From: Larix kaempferi | Taxonomy: Eukaryota; Streptophyta; Pinopsida; Pinales; Pinaceae | Length of the DNA stretch: 64,000 bases | Assembly: GCA_027924585.1 (NCBI GenBank) | Contig: BSBM01000307.1 | Coordinates: 13,811,501-13,875,500, forward strand | Direction: 5' to 3' | Part shown: piece by piece, positions 11,268-24,725 of the stretch | How the letters are laid out: every line of letters starts with the position of its first letter | Position numbering within the stretch: position 1 is the stretch's first letter | Made by a program: the position numbers and the translations under genes | The notes under the pieces: model-generated | Databases searched by the model: none | The model's input: the letters and a program-made list of their open reading frames with translations, nothing else | Told to the model about the DNA's origin: nothing

Positions 11268-11991
11268 TGTGAAATTATATAGGTGTAGATCACTTAGCTT
11301 GAACAAACCTCACAAATTCACTCAAAGAATTGCAGAGAAGAAGAGATAGAATTGAATCAATATTCACACATGAAACTCAAAGAATGTGGAAAACTGTTGT
11401 AATGTCATTCATCAACTGTAAGTTGGAAAAAATATGAGAGTACAATAGAATGAATTCGATTACCCCAAAGGTGTTTCGAATTCTCCTCAAGGTGTGGCTT
11501 GGACTACATTGGAGACACCACCCAATCAGTGGTAGTAGTCACAGATAGTCAAATATCAGTCAATGTGAGTCGAACTGAGTCATGTGAGCACAAATATAGG
11601 GAAGGAGACTCCAAGGTGGGCGCAGGAGGAGCTGTGAGTGGTCATTAGAGCTGAAGTAGTCTCTGTAGCAGTCAATCTAAGAGCTACAGTCAGTTAACTA
11701 AGCAATCAACCCTCAAATTAAGGAACTGATACACTAATCATGGAACTGACTGATAGAAATCCTAAATAGGTGGAAGAGGGTGTAGTTGTACTCTAGTGAT
11801 GGAAATAAGGGCACATCTGTGGCTAGGAGGGATAAAAATGAGCAGAAATAGGCTCCAGGGGGATGAAAAATAAGCACTAGGTGCTGGCAAACTACCATAT
11901 TGATAACTAGATGCATGCAGTATGCATGCATGCATGCAGAATGCATGAAATGCATGCAAATACTCATGATGATGGTGAGAATATTCCAACA
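11268..11991 (-). repeat. 5' LTR of copia element B (724 bp)
   Basis: On the minus strand it runs from TGTTGGAATATTCTC to ATAATTTCACA, next to the PBS. Its first 80 bases (11911-11958) hold a cluster of CATGCA/ATGCATGC words. The partner LTR lies outside the window, so the outer boundary rests on the TG...CA ends and the PBS. Confidence 0.8.
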
Positions 11992-12059
11992 AAAATCAGC
12001 CAAAGATGTATAGAGACAACAACCAACCCGAGCGATACTTCTAAGTAATTAATTTGGCA

Positions 12060-12486
12060 CATTTAGCGTTGCATCCATACAAGCAATTTACCTTGAAAGG
12101 AAAGAGGGCTACAAAGTTGAAGTCAATGTCCCATGGTCTATAAAAAATTGTGACGAGGATAAGAGAATATTCTTGTGAGTTAGAGCTTCCATAAACTAGC
12201 AAGGTACACCATGCATTTCATGTTTCTTATCTCATGCAATCGATTGTACCAGAGTTGAAAATATCAAGAAAGATTCCTCCATTTGATGATGAAGGAAAAT
12301 TGGTTCTTGTGCCTAAGATGATTTTGCACCTAATATAAAGAAATGTTGAAGAATATGACAATCAAAGGGAGTATATTGTTATGTGGAAGGTCTACCCAAT
12401 GAAGATGCAACATGGTAGGATGAGCAAGTGTTGTAGCACCTTCAGTTACAATTGCTTGAGGACAATACATTTTGGGAGGGGAGGAC
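12060..12486 (+). pseudogene. Chromovirus (Ty3/gypsy) integrase tail and chromodomain, element I
   Basis: The plus strand encodes a decayed integrase C-terminus: LHPYKQFTLKGKRATKLK, then CELELP and KVHHAFHVS, the GPY/F-type end of plant chromovirus integrase. After EGKLVLVPKMIL it continues as EEYDNQREYIVMWK, then after a one-base shift GLPNEDATW.DEQV and QLQLLEDNTFWEGRTVM, which is a chromodomain. Such domains are thought to direct integration to marked chromatin. There are several stops and one frameshift. A polypurine stretch GGGAGGGGAGGA (12474-12485) and an LTR start follow. The left side is cut by the LTR of B at 11991. Confidence 0.85.
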
Positions 12487-13700
12487 TGTAATGTCCCCTC
12501 CCTAAGGTCCCCATGGTCATTCAGATACCTTAGTAACTCCAATAGGTTCTGGAAAAAAATTAATAAGAGAAGGGGTTAAATTTTGATGCATTAATTATCA
12601 AGTTTAATTAATTTTAAGACTTGAGATAGTATGCCATGCTTAATTTGTAAATATATTTTATTTTTATTTAATTTTGGTGATGATTAGATGTGCTTATGTG
12701 GCCAAGGAGAAAACACAAGTGATATTTTGGACCCTATGAGTTGTCATCCACAATAGAAACTAGAAGAAAATCAGAGAAAATCAAGAAAGCCACTAAAAAG
12801 ATGGATGGCAGCCCAAAAGTAGGAAACTTAAAAAAGCAAAAAGCATATAGAAATGAAGGAAAATCCATAAAAGTATAAAGAAGAAGAAAAACAAGCAAAA
12901 GCACTATAAAAGTACGAAAGAAGAGAAAATCTAGGAAAAGCAAGATGTTGCAAAAAGCAGAAAAGCAGTCTAAAGCATAAAGGCATCAAAGAAAGGAAAA
13001 CATGAGGTAAAAGCTATAGATGCTAAAAGCAATCAATGAGGGTGCATTAGTGAGACGGATGACCACATTCAATGTATCTAGAAATCAATTCATGATAATA
13101 AAAGAACGTGGTGCTCCCCCTATAACATATTTTTGTCACTTTTGATATTTGTCTTAAGAGATTTGCTTCTCAGAGGATTGGGAGATGCGCCCCTAGCAAG
13201 ATTTGGGTGATGTGCCCCATTGCAAACATGTTCTATTCATATTCACAGTGCCAGTGGAGATAATAGAGACTAATTTTCAGGTCTGATTAATCCCACATCT
13301 TAAAGGATTAGAGTCTCCATATTTGGTGCAGAGATTGATGCAAGATTATTGTGAATTGTGATGAGATTCATCTTGAGAAGAGATCAATTGGAGTAACCCC
13401 CCCCCGAGATATACATCAGTCGTCCTTATTCCTACCATGAGATTCCATATGATTATATTATTCCCATGTCTGTGATTCAATATCTCTATCTATTCTCTCA
13501 TTCTCGTATGGAAGAATTCTGCTTCTATATTGTGAAATCTTAAAGGTTGAGAACTCTTTGTAATTTTGGTTCCTGATTACTATCAATTGCTACTATAAAA
13601 TTCTAATGGAATCTTGATTTTTTTCATTTACATGTATTTTATCTCATGCATCATTTCTGAGAATGAAGTCGTTATCCCATGAGGCTATTTGTACTTCAGT
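12487..13700 (+). repeat. 3' LTR of chromovirus I (start certain, end estimated)
   Basis: It begins TGTAATGTCCCC directly after the polypurine tract of I. The end could not be fixed because no second copy or PBS is present; 13700 is a rough limit. The body is AT-rich and purine-rich (12730-13030), with no coding sequence recognised. Confidence 0.5.
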
Positions 13701-16700
13701 GTTTCAAGGCTTGCTCCATATGCATAGAAAATTGACTAGTTTTAAAGAATTTGTAATAGAATAATTTCTATGAGTCCATCGATCAATATGTAAGTTTATA
13801 TTGTAGTTTATTAAGACCCTATTGAAGCCATCCCAAGCCTTAATTAATGAATTTGTGACCCTCTAGGGTCATTTGGAACAGCCTGGAAGTTAACTAGTTG
13901 AGAAGTCCTAGATAGCACACTTAACTTTCTTGCCTCCAAACCCTATCAATTCGAGTCTAATATTTTTTATATTTTTTGTAGTAGGGTGGTACAATAAATG
14001 TATCCTATCCCAGGTCTGATTACTTCCAGTGAACACCATAAACCTTGCGTTTCCAAAGAAGTCCTTGGGGAATATGCATTGATAGCCTTGGTTGTGCCAA
14101 GGAAATATTCCCATGCTTGAAGCACCCATAAATGTGTCACTATCAAGGTATTTCCCTTCTTTTCATATTATTTTCAGCCTAGCAGTTATGAAATTCATCT
14201 TGGGATAAATTGCAAGTGTCTAGTGTTGTTTGTGCTTTTCCTCCGGAATTCTAGTCAAACTAGCTAATCAATTGTTCCAAGTAATCCACTATTTGTTTAT
14301 TTTTTGCAAATTTTAAGTTAATGTGCCCATGATTATATTAGGTACATTAAATTTGGTACCTATACTATAGATAGCAATGGAATACAATGAGGATGGTTAT
14401 TGCACCATTCCTCTAGTTTTGTGTTTCCAACCATCAATTATGTGTCTTCCTACACCCACCCTCTATCAGTCATTTGTGTGCCTCAATGAAGATGATGTGT
14501 GTACAAGTGCATTATAGGACTTGCATAGACCAAATTCATACAATCTAATGAAAACAAAAGTTCAAAATAATCATTTATTAAAATTAAAGAAAAAAATAAG
14601 TTTGTTTGGTATTCATTAAATACTTGTACTACTTACATAAAAAAACAACACTTCCAAGATAAAATATCTATGGATAAAAAACATTTACAATCTCAATTCA
14701 AGGTGAGTTTACATCACCTAGAAGAACATCTATATCTACTTTGAAAACAAGGATAAGTAGTGAACAATGAACCTAGCTTGTTGAGTTTGCTAACAAAAAA
14801 TATGCAATTATATTAAGGAGATTTTCAAACACCACCAAAATGAGTATATTGTAGCTTGAAATATTCTTGAGATAAAGGAGTTTTTTTCCTAATTCTTGCT
14901 CACATAGATCTTACAGGGTCTTCATGGATGTAAATAAAAATATTATATTCTATTAATTTTATCATACAACACATGAAAACTCGCCATGATCAAAATAAAT
15001 AAATAATTCCTAATGTGGATTTTATTATGTTGACCCAAAAGTATTAAAATTACTATTTGTAGCCATGTTATTAGTCTGAAATTAGCATTTTTGTTGCTTG
15101 ATAAAATATCGAGTGTACACAATATGGGTAAATTTTTATTTGTTTTCTTCAATTATTCACAATTACAAACCATTAAGTTAATAAGTGAATAAACTTATTT
15201 CATTTATGCCATAAATTTTTCCCGAATCTAATACAAAATTTATCAAAAGTCATAGATCCATCTAATTAATGGGAAATTCAACAATAAAACTCCCTCCTAG
15301 ATATTTGAAATTTTTCAAAAGTCATATATCCATCTAATTAATGGGAAATTCAACAATAAAAATCCCCCTATATATTTGAACCATTTTAAGGTGACCCAAA
15401 AATCCAAAAACTCATAAAATAGTCCAATTAAATAACTAAAAAATGAGTTTCTTCCCATTATTAATTCACTCCATTCACAAATAAACTACTTAAATTATCT
15501 TTTATAAATACGATACCTAAACATCTAATTATCCTCCTTGAGTATATTCTTGAAGGCATAAACAAAGGTCAATTTTTTCATGTATACGGAAAGAGTGGGC
15601 CACGAAGGTCCATATTATTGGGTAGTGTTGGGTAAAATGACGAGTGATCATCACATGAGTCAACTCCATTCAGTGAAATATTATGATGGTCATCCGTAAT
15701 CCTCAACTTCCTTAAAAACAATTATTTAGATAAATTTGCTTCAAGGTTGATGAGTTATATTCAAGCAATCAAAATATATGAGATGTTATTTGTATAGGGA
15801 ATTTATTATCCATTATATTGAATCTTTCCTAGGAACATGGAATTGAGATGTACGGTAAGTTGGAACCATGTAGATTTCATGGCTTACATGGTTCCAACCT
15901 AACCTTCCCATCATTTCAAGTTTTTTGGTAGGATTTTTTTCATATTTTTTTCAACTAGCAACGTGCATCTCCTGTATATTAGTACGACCAATATCTAGGA
16001 AATGGAGACTCCTAATAAGCATGTAATTACATAGAACAAGGATGGTCCAATTGTTCCAATTGTTTGGACTAGGAACACTTAACCAACTAGGCTTGAATTG
16101 ATGTATGAGGTCTATATTGGGTATTTTAATGAATTGGTGAGCAAAAATCCCTTTGTTCTAACTAGGTTGTGGGCTAAAAAATTGGCAATTAGTAATGAGA
16201 CTAGCACTAAAGTATTCTAAAAGAACAAAAGCAAGTAAAAAACATACAATTTATCATTCTAAAATACTATTCACAAGAATGTCATTCAATCACAAGGAAT
16301 GGAGGGAAATACTTATATATTAGTCCAATGGAAAAGCATAAAATATGTGACATCACTTGGTGAGAGTGGTTTGAAGTAAGTGGAAACCAACACTCTCCTT
16401 GGGATAGGACATTTTCCTTATTGAAAGCTCTAACAATGGTGAATGAATAACACTTGTCTCCTTAAGGAAGGAGATAATGAAATAATTAGAATAATGAATG
16501 CTAGATATGAGAAACTGATATTTATGATCTCTAAGCTCATTCCTCTAACATAACCTCGCAATTATTCTTCCTCTTCAAATGCTACCATGGCTTTCATTTA
16601 TAGGAAAATTCTGAGCTCCAATGAAGAATCGATTCCAATGTGAATGTTCCTCATTTGAAAGTAGGTTCCAGGGTACACTTGAGAAGCCAAGGTACTTTTT

Positions 16701-17340
16701 GTTGATGAATTAGGGGATTGAATTCATCTTGTACTCGCTCATAGAGTTTTTTGATCCATACCTATGAGCTTTCAATGAGCCGAAAAAGGACGAATTTTAC
16801 ACAGCTACAAGGGTTATGTGGGGATTGAAGGATAACCCACGCAATACTACGATTACAACACAATGACAATCGTGCAAGTGAATAAAAAGGGTTTTTATAA
16901 ATTTTTCTTAAGTTGAATGAGGTGAATAAAGTAGTGATGATGTAGTAATGTTATATTGTTTTGCTAATTAATGATGCTTATGCATATTTTGTCGAAAAGT
17001 TTCTTATGATGTGGAGGTTAGGAGCATATAGTCAAAAGACAACATTTTTTCTTTCTCATATGCTTGCATGTTCACTTTGTAGAGAGAGAGAACTTAGTAA
17101 AAAATCTTGACTTCTTGTGGTGGAGTGATGAAAGCCACAAAGAAAGGGTATTATTAAGTGAGGATCCTTGTATGGAAAAACTATCTCCCTCAGGGATGAA
17201 ATTCATAGTAGAGTATTTATCATTGAGAGATTCCCTATAACTTGTAAGGAATCTCATGAATGGAGGCTTATGCATGAAGTCTTTTGATTACTTATCAAAC
17301 AACATTTTAACTATCTATTGATGCATGGAAAACCTTTTAA
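13701..17340. other. AT-rich non-coding region, nothing recognised
   Basis: No frame longer than about 75 codons, no recognisable protein motif and no RNA gene seen. The region contains the small tandem duplication at 15241-15385. Part of it may be the far side of the long LTR of element J, whose start is at 17847 on the minus strand, but I cannot set that end. Confidence 0.4.
15241..15385. repeat. 72-bp tandem duplication
   Basis: A unit with CAAAAGTCATAGATCCATC and GGGAAATTCAACAATAAAA occurs twice with a 72-bp spacing (CAAAAGT at 15244 and 15316). The copies differ at several positions. Confidence 0.8.
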
Positions 17341-17847
17341 TAGCTTTCTCCCTTTCTTCTTCTAACTTCAACAAGGTATTGACTATATTTTGGATGACTA
17401 GGTAAGCATGCCCTTGTGATGCCCAAGATAATTGAAGAGAGGGAAAGAAAATGTTCGGGGGAAGGATGGATTCTCTTTTGTAAACCAATGTAGATCCATT
17501 TTAAACTCGAATCTATCAAGCACTAAGAGGGATCCAATTTCTTGAGATTAATTTTTTTTACCTTAAGTTTTTACACATTGAGAAAAAATTACATCTCAAG
17601 AAATTTGATCCCTCTCGGTAAAAAAAAATTACACCTCAAGAAATTGGATCCATCTCGATGCTTGATAATCACATCATTTAAGATGGATCTATGATTATTT
17701 TGATTTTTTATTTTACGGTCCGACATGGATTTTTTTAATTACTTTTCGTTGGGTTTTATTTTTTTTTTATTTTGTGAGATAACGTGATTTTTTTTAGTTA
17801 CTTTCTATTTCTGGTAGTGTCACATTACGTAATTCTACATGATAACA
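17341..17847 (-). repeat. LTR start of gypsy J (minus), with inverted repeat
   Basis: On the minus strand the LTR starts TGTTATCATG at 17847, right after the tract AGTATGAGGGAGA (17848-17860). Within it an inverted repeat of about 33 bases has arms at 17514-17546 and 17636-17668 (GGATCCAATTTCTTGAG and its complement), with a third, weaker arm at 17593-17619. A similar LTR start and the same GATCCAATTTCTTGAG word occur at 61500-61722, so the two are one family. The distal end is not determined. Confidence 0.6.
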
Positions 17848-17860
17848 TCTCCCTCATACT

Positions 17861-18960
17861 GGGTTGTAGAACACCTCGCTCCTCTCGGTGAAACCGAGAA
17901 ATAAGGGATGTTCCTAGGGAAAATTTCAGAGTTGCTCTATTATCCCATAATCTATTTGATAAAGCATTGTGTCAGTTCCTCTAACAGTCAACTACAATTT
18001 TCTTTAGGATATGGGTCAGGTTTTGTTTATAGACTTATCTACATCATTTCCACATGGGAAATAGTTGGGTGAATACCTTAAAATAATACCCTTTTCCAAA
18101 GCGAATTTAGTTAACTTTAATGATGAAAAGCAAGTAGCATTATAAAAAACAAGCATTAATGGAATGCCAACCACAACGATAAGGTGTTGCTCCACAAATA
18201 TGATAACTTCTTATTCATTGACAAAGGTCATAGGTTTTACTTCAATCCATTATGTGAAATAGTTTGTGGCATTTAGAATGTATTTTTGTTGTTTAGAGGA
18301 ACTCATATTGATTTCTCTAATTATATCCAAACCTCATTGTTCAAAAGGTTCTTCTATAGGCATAGGTTGCAAAGGAATGATAAGCTTCTCTTCTCTCCTA
18401 GCACACTTCTAATAGAACTAACACTTCCCAAACTATGAATGAGAGTTTTTGAATATTGTGGGATTTTGTAAGGTCATATTTCACCAACAAAGTGTCCTCC
18501 AATAGGAAAATCATGTAATTCAGTGAGGACATTTTGATCATAATTCTCGTGAAACAATATGCCATTAATCAACTGGTACTTGGAAAATTCAAGTCTCAAT
18601 GCCTACTTTTGCTTTGAACTAATGTAACTAAGGGTAATGCCATGTTTCATATATTACCTGAGATTAGTGCACCACGAACCTACAATTCTAGGGACACACA
18701 CCACCTCTTGTGCATAAAGAGATATATGAGTGTTCCAACCTTCAAATGAATATAATGGGTTTAGTGCCTCCAATCCTAACTCATATTCTTTTCCACCTAG
18801 TTTTCTCTATGCTCATTAAGTTCCTTTTGGACAAACATGAAACTTACAATTGGGTGGGGTATGATTACTTTCATGTGGTTGTTTAATATATAGCGATTGA
18901 CCTATTTTATTATCTTATATACAACAAAATCTTGGTTGTCAATCACCATATAGTTCGATT
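17861..18960 (-). pseudogene. Tat-like gypsy RNase H end and integrase, element J
   Basis: Minus-strand frames give the end of RNase H (VIIPHPIVSFMFVQKELNE, about 18790-18870), then KYQLINGILFHENYD and HDFPIGGHF of the integrase zinc-binding part. Next are PLQPMPIEEPFEQ, LDIIREINMSSSKQ, FVEQHLIVVVGIPLMLVF and LEKGIILRYSPNYFP of the catalytic core. The second catalytic Asp is replaced (FYNAT for FDNAT). These segments closely resemble the integrase of E. Stops and shifts are frequent; it is a dead fragment with its start cut off. Confidence 0.8.
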
Positions 18961-19233
18961 CACCCCCTTGTAGAACAGTTCTCATAAATAAATAGAAAAG
19001 GATTTTGATTCCCTTGCTCATTCTTTCGGGTGATTTTTTTATAGGAAATGATATGGTGTGAATGTATATAGTAAGAAACCTTTGCTAAATTCTTGACAAT
19101 GTAGTGTTAGGGAAACATCTATTATTGACTTGAGCTTTTTGAACGTGTCCTTTTTTACCAAATTACACTTAAATTAAAATTACTTCTTAATAATTTTATT
19201 TAGGGGTTTGACAATTTTAGTTAAGTTATCTAC

Positions 19234-20640
19234 TGTAATGTCCCCATCCAAATAAATACTAGAAGGGAAAATTACACCAATCTACTAGTTCCCTAGGTTG
19301 GGGTGGAAACATTTGGATTTTGAATAAGGGAGATAATAAACCCCAAATGCACATTAGCTTGACATAAATATATAAAATGGGGCTAAATAAATATTTACAA
19401 TAGGAAAATAAGGTGGCACTTGGTCATGGAGGCACATTGGTGGTGTGGGACCCACACAAAGCAAGATTCATCATGCCACATGGAATCCTATTCTCAGCCA
19501 TTTGAATCCAAGGTGGAGTATAATGTTCTTGGGGGATTTGTAAGTTCATTATACTTGGAATGACTCAATAAAGGTCGAATTGGAGTGGAAGAGTAACTCC
19601 ATGGAAGAGGAAAAGGCATTTTAGAGATATTGAGACACTTGGGCTAGATTGCCTGGCTTCTATGACAACAATGATGAAGATGCTATGACACTTATGACAA
19701 GAATCAGACCTGATTGCAGAAATATGACCAAGATGACATGTTAGGGCTAAAACTAGCCTCCAAGAGGGCACACAATGGAGTTAGGGCAGCCAAAGATCCT
19801 CCTCATTCGAATTGGTGGAAGATGGAGACTAGAAATTGTTGGACAAGTGGCATACATTGGAATCTCTTCCCAATTCGAGTTGGAAAGAAGATTTTGGAAG
19901 GAATTCAAACCATGGAAGGCTTGGGAATTTTATAAAATAAAATAACAAAGAAGGAGATGGTATTTTTATCACTTCTCAATTTTCAAATCGGATAGCATAG
20001 CTTGTCCAAGCTAGTGGAGTGTTTACTCTACTTTCCTTAGTACCAATTTCGAGGGTGAAAGATTCCCATTCTAATTGGAAATTGGAGAGGCCATTCAGAG
20101 ATTTAATTTGGAGATAAAATGGAGTAATTTGTTTCATGTTTAAGCTAAATGTATGCGCTTGATCTTCTCTTCTTCAACTTGCTTCCACACCTCTCTCACA
20201 TTTCTCTTCATATTTTGGGTCTTGGAGGAAGGGCGCACTTGGTGAGCTGATGATATCTTTGGAGGAGATATTAGGGACCCATTTATTTGTAATATGTTGT
20301 ATTTAATATGTATTTGATTCTCATAAGAACCTCAAGTCGAAACTCCAAGTGAAACTATGTAAAAATGCCAAACTATGTATGAATGGTGCCATCTTCCCCA
20401 ATATCTTGTTGTGAGAGTTTGAAGTTGCTTAGTTTCGATTTGTTTCAGTCAACCTCTATGATTTTATTGATGTAGGGAGAGAAATTAATGTACTTAATAA
20501 GTCTCATGAACATTATGCAATTCATTGGAACAATTATCTCAAATTTCATAGCAAGTAGTGGAGTTTTTCTAGCATTTCCCCCTATGTGAAAATATGTTTA
20601 CAAATATCTGATTTATGGGAATTACAACAGGCTTTAGGAA
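19234..20640 (+). repeat. Possible solo LTR of a gypsy element
   Basis: It starts TGTAATGTCCCCATCC, the same type of LTR start as at 12487, and holds a TATA-like TTTTATAAAATAAAA at about 19930. A plausible end is GGAATTACAACA near 20630. No coding sequence and no flanking duplication were found, so the right boundary is a guess. Confidence 0.4.
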
Positions 20641-23600
20641 CTGTCACCTACCCAAATTTTGAAAATATTATTTTATTGGCAAAATACTTTATGTTAAATT
20701 TAAATTACAAAGTTTTGTAATTATGACCAAGTTTGGTCAAGAATGAATGTAATTACTGATTATTATTATTTAATGAATCAAAGTAGGAGACCAACACCCA
20801 AGGGAACTTTTAAATGAGTGTTCACTGACCCACTAGGAGGAATGGAAGCTGTTAGAAGGCATGGGACAGATGGCAGCAATTGCACTTCACCACTAGTTGT
20901 TGGTTATGGGACAACTACCCCTAAAAATATGGCATTATCCCCCAGGTGGTTGGAGTGAGAGGGAAGCTCTTTTAATGACTAGTGAACAACTGAAAGGGCT
21001 AGGAAGCCTACATAAGGTAAATTCGAATTGACCAGGCAGCTCTTACATAATATTTTATGCAAAAATATTCCTCAAGTGCATCAGGTGATCACTGAGAGAT
21101 TCGAATAGGGAGTCTATGTGAGAGTGAAATTGTAAGTCTGCAAATTATTCTGAGAAGGAGAACCAAAGGTCCTGGTGCAGGTCCCTTTGACTACTAAGTC
21201 TTTAATACTGGATAACTATTGTTACTACAAGTGGAGGTCCTAAGCTTCTAAGTTTATTCCTCCTGGTGGTTCAGTGAATAGGATCGGACGTCCTAAGGCA
21301 AGTAACTTGGTTGTCTTCAGGAATTGGTTGGGTGGAACAGGCTCCTTGGGCTATTTGTTTCTCTACAGTTAGCTAGGATTTGTTGTTTCTATTTTGTTTA
21401 CAGTTCAATGTTCTGTTTAGTAGAGATTATCAAACTCTGTTTTGTAAAAGAATTTATTTTATTTCTGATTTATGTTCATTACTGAATGATAAAGTCTGTG
21501 AATTATTGATTAGGTAATCATCTCTATATTTTTCCCATGTTGTTATCAACATAGTACTCTAGTATAGAGAAGCAAATTAAATGATAGATGAGAGATAGGC
21601 AGATTGCCATTGATTGGAAAAATAATTACAGTAAGTGCTTTGTTTACAATTCTATCCTATATCTAAACCTAGTAAAACTTTACTGCATAGCATCGACAGT
21701 AATATAGAACTCTTTTGTTATTACATGAAAGAAAAACATAGTCTAACTTCTGTATAGTCATATATTTTTTCTCTTATCTCCATTCATTCAAGATAGCAAT
21801 CAAATGCAATTAAAATCATACATATCATGTTTTCCAAGTAATAGTATTTCCAAGGATTTTTAACAACTGCAAGAACTAATCAATATATAGTTTTCTTATC
21901 ATTATACATACTTTCTTTCTTCACTGGTCTCTTATTTGATTTCATGTATCAATTGTTTATATCAGTAGTATCAAAACCTAATACACTACGAACCCTAACT
22001 CTGTATACAAACATCATATTTACTATCTCAAAGACAAACTATAGACATTATTCAAAGAATGATAACAATTATGAATTTTTAAACCCCAGTCATTACTTTC
22101 TAGAACCACATTATCTTTTATATATGATAAGTTACTATCTAAGAATCATCTCATAGTTAGCTGAAAGCACAAATTACATATTCATGTCCAAACCTTAGCT
22201 CACAACCCTAGTATCTAAACAAACACATTATCGAGATTTTCATCACAACGGTTAAGTCTTGGGTACAAACCCTAGCAGAAGCCCGATAGCATTTGGGAGT
22301 CACAGGTAGGGTATCCATCATAAAACGAAACTAGATTATAGAGGCATAACCCTCTCAAAAACTTTTAACAGTCAAAACTACTTCGGCTATTTTCCAAATA
22401 TGTTTATCAACAACCAGAACGAAGTACAGGCATACAGATATGAAAACTATAAACTCTCAGCCAAAAGACAACCATTGTGGCTCGGAAAAACTTAACATTC
22501 ATTTACACAGTGTTCTCAACGACATTTTAAAAAATATATCATTTTATTTCAAAGAAAAACGAACCATAGTTTACAAACATAAAAAGAACCCTCGGTTCTG
22601 TTTTCACATTCCAAACATTGAAAGAGAATTACAAGAGTCACCCTCGACAGTTAACATTAAGCCAAGATCGTGATAACATAAAAACTACACATGGTTTTAC
22701 CCCAAACTTAGCAATTCACAATACAAAAACCAACTCGGAGGTGGTTCCATAGTTTCAACAAAAACACCACAGAGCCGAACATCAAATACAAAGATCGAGG
22801 ATCAACCCTTTTTAGTTTAATATCAAAACAATACAAGTTTTCAGCTATCACTGATACAAGTCAAAGATTTCCAATTTTCGGCACACAGAAAACACATCAA
22901 GGCACCTACGAGGCTTGTAAGAAACACCAGAGCTTACCAGGAAGCCGTAGTAGCTTTCCTTTCCAAAACCGTTGCATAGAAACCTTCCATCAAAGAGAGC
23001 ATCTGCCAAAGCATAATGCAAGTTGTCAAAAACCTGTTAACATAATTAGAATGAAAAATCTACAATATCATATTTATTACTTACTTACTTACCTTGTAGA
23101 GTTTTTATTCCAAATATTAGCAACAAAACTAGAGGTCGGCTGCAACCTTTATATACGTAGTAAAAAACAGAAGGCATTACCACCATTCGAAAGAGCCGAA
23201 AGACAAACCACAAACTCCCCTCAACAGCTGATGAATATCTACACTTCATACTACGACATCACGCCTCTATGGCACGAAGCCAAGCCTGCAACATCTAAAA
23301 TTTAACTCTCATAATTCACAGGGTCGAAACCCTGGAAGAGAACCTCCTCTAACCCTAAAATTTTGGCATCCTGTCGGCCTCATTACAACATAACAATGAA
23401 GGGCCGAGAAACTTTCTACCAATACATACAACATGGTTAGGGTTACAAAAACCAACGACCAAGATCTAGAGTGATCAACGGATAGAAAAGAGCCAACAGT
23501 GCTACGTTGAAAGCCGAGCAAGCCTCACATTAATACCACATTAAATTACAACAACCATGGAGTTGCCAACCCCACATGCCAAGGAACGATACAGTGTACA

Positions 23601-23845
23601 GCATGGAGGAGAGGCGACATGGCAACATTGCCAGCTAGAACTCTTGGTTACAATATCAATCAGAGTTCACGTGGATGGACTACGTGGTATGATAGCCACA
23701 CATTCCACTATGAAGTTCATTCATAACATTTAATACACAACCGTAACTCTATCAACCTGCAACTAGAAAAGTTAATACCCGTCAATTCATCACTTTAATG
23801 TCGAGACTTGGGAAAATACATTGATATATGATATTAACACTTTGT
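20641..23845. other. Non-coding region left of E, in part LTR-like (G)
   Basis: No protein or RNA gene recognised. Read on the minus strand, a promoter-like TACGTATATAAAGGTTGCAGCC lies at about 23138-23160. The minus strand LTR start TGTAACATCCCG at 59083 would run into this region if E were removed. I therefore suspect that about 57959-59083 and the right part of this region are one LTR (G) split by E, but its left end cannot be set. Confidence 0.35.
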
Positions 23846-24725
23846 TGTTGATGCAACATCCTTCCCCAAAATTTTGAAGATTTGGGGCCCCTCCTTCCAA
23901 CACTTTTGTAGCAACTTTTTTCCTTTGTCTTTCGGGATTATTTCTTTCTCTAACTTGGCAGAATTTCCTCACCTGCTTCCAAAGGAGTCTTCTCATTTAT
24001 TTTTTCTAAGGAAAAATATTTCTTTCCTCTTCAGCGCAGAGTTTAGTGTTCACTCACCTACTGTAGCACAAGTTTTAGCCCTATGTCCTTCACCACTTTG
24101 GCACATCTCCCAAAGATAAGTTCCCCGCTTGGTGCATGCTGCTCAGTGCAGGTTGTAACTTTATCTTGGCCGTCAAAGGCATGATTCCTACCCTTATCAC
24201 TCCCACCTTTGGAGTTGCGCTTCACTTTCTTAGAAGAATTATGAGTTGGCACATTTCTCCCAACGCAAATCGTGATGATAGAATTGGCGCCAACGGCGCA
24301 GCAGCTATACCTATCCCTCCCGCTTTCAAGTTCGTGCTTTGTCTCTCTCGATAGCCCAAGTTCTGTTGCAGTTTTAGGAGTGCATCCGTAATGGAAAGAT
24401 CGCTGCTTGAGCATGAGATTTATTGATAAAAATCGCGCTTAGCGCAAAGCACAAAAGATACGCTCGCCGCCTTAGTGCAAAAGGTTAAATCATCACTTGG
24501 CACTTGGCGCGAAAAAATCTCATCGATCCTTGTGCACCGATGGAGTTAGTGGGGTCTTTAATAGGGCCATGTGTTGTTTTAATGGCATAAAAACCTCAAG
24601 CCCCGTGAAATTAAATCTGCCAACCTTTCGATGTATGTGACATAAATGCCACCCTTATTTAAACAAGTGCAATGGGGTTTTCAACATATTTTCTACTCGC
24701 AAAGCAACCAGAGTTCGCCATTCTC

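Larger units (their letters stand above)
1473..11991 (-). mobile_element. Outer Ty1/copia element B (nested host of A and C)
   Basis: On the minus strand, reading from right to left: 5' LTR (11268-11991), PBS (11256-11267), gag (about 10330-10982), zinc knuckle, protease (9679-10167), start of integrase (9569-9678, continuing at 2480-2538), a linker and reverse transcriptase (1473-2170). Element A (2539-9563) is inserted in the integrase start, and C is inserted at 1472/1473, cutting off the RT end. RNase H and the 3' LTR are beyond C and not in the window. The integrase catalytic core is missing altogether. B is unrelated at sequence level to the A/C/D/F family: its LTR starts TGTTGGAATATT. 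Confidence 0.85.

Noticed and set aside
12734-12943. Phe/Leu-rich 69-codon minus-strand frame suggesting a membrane protein
   Set aside because: It is the complement of a purine-rich LTR stretch (AGAAGAAAAACAAG-type); composition alone explains it.
13908-14129. 73-codon minus-strand frame starting MGASSMGIFPW
   Set aside because: No motif, no conserved relative in the window, and it lies in or next to an LTR; chance open frame.
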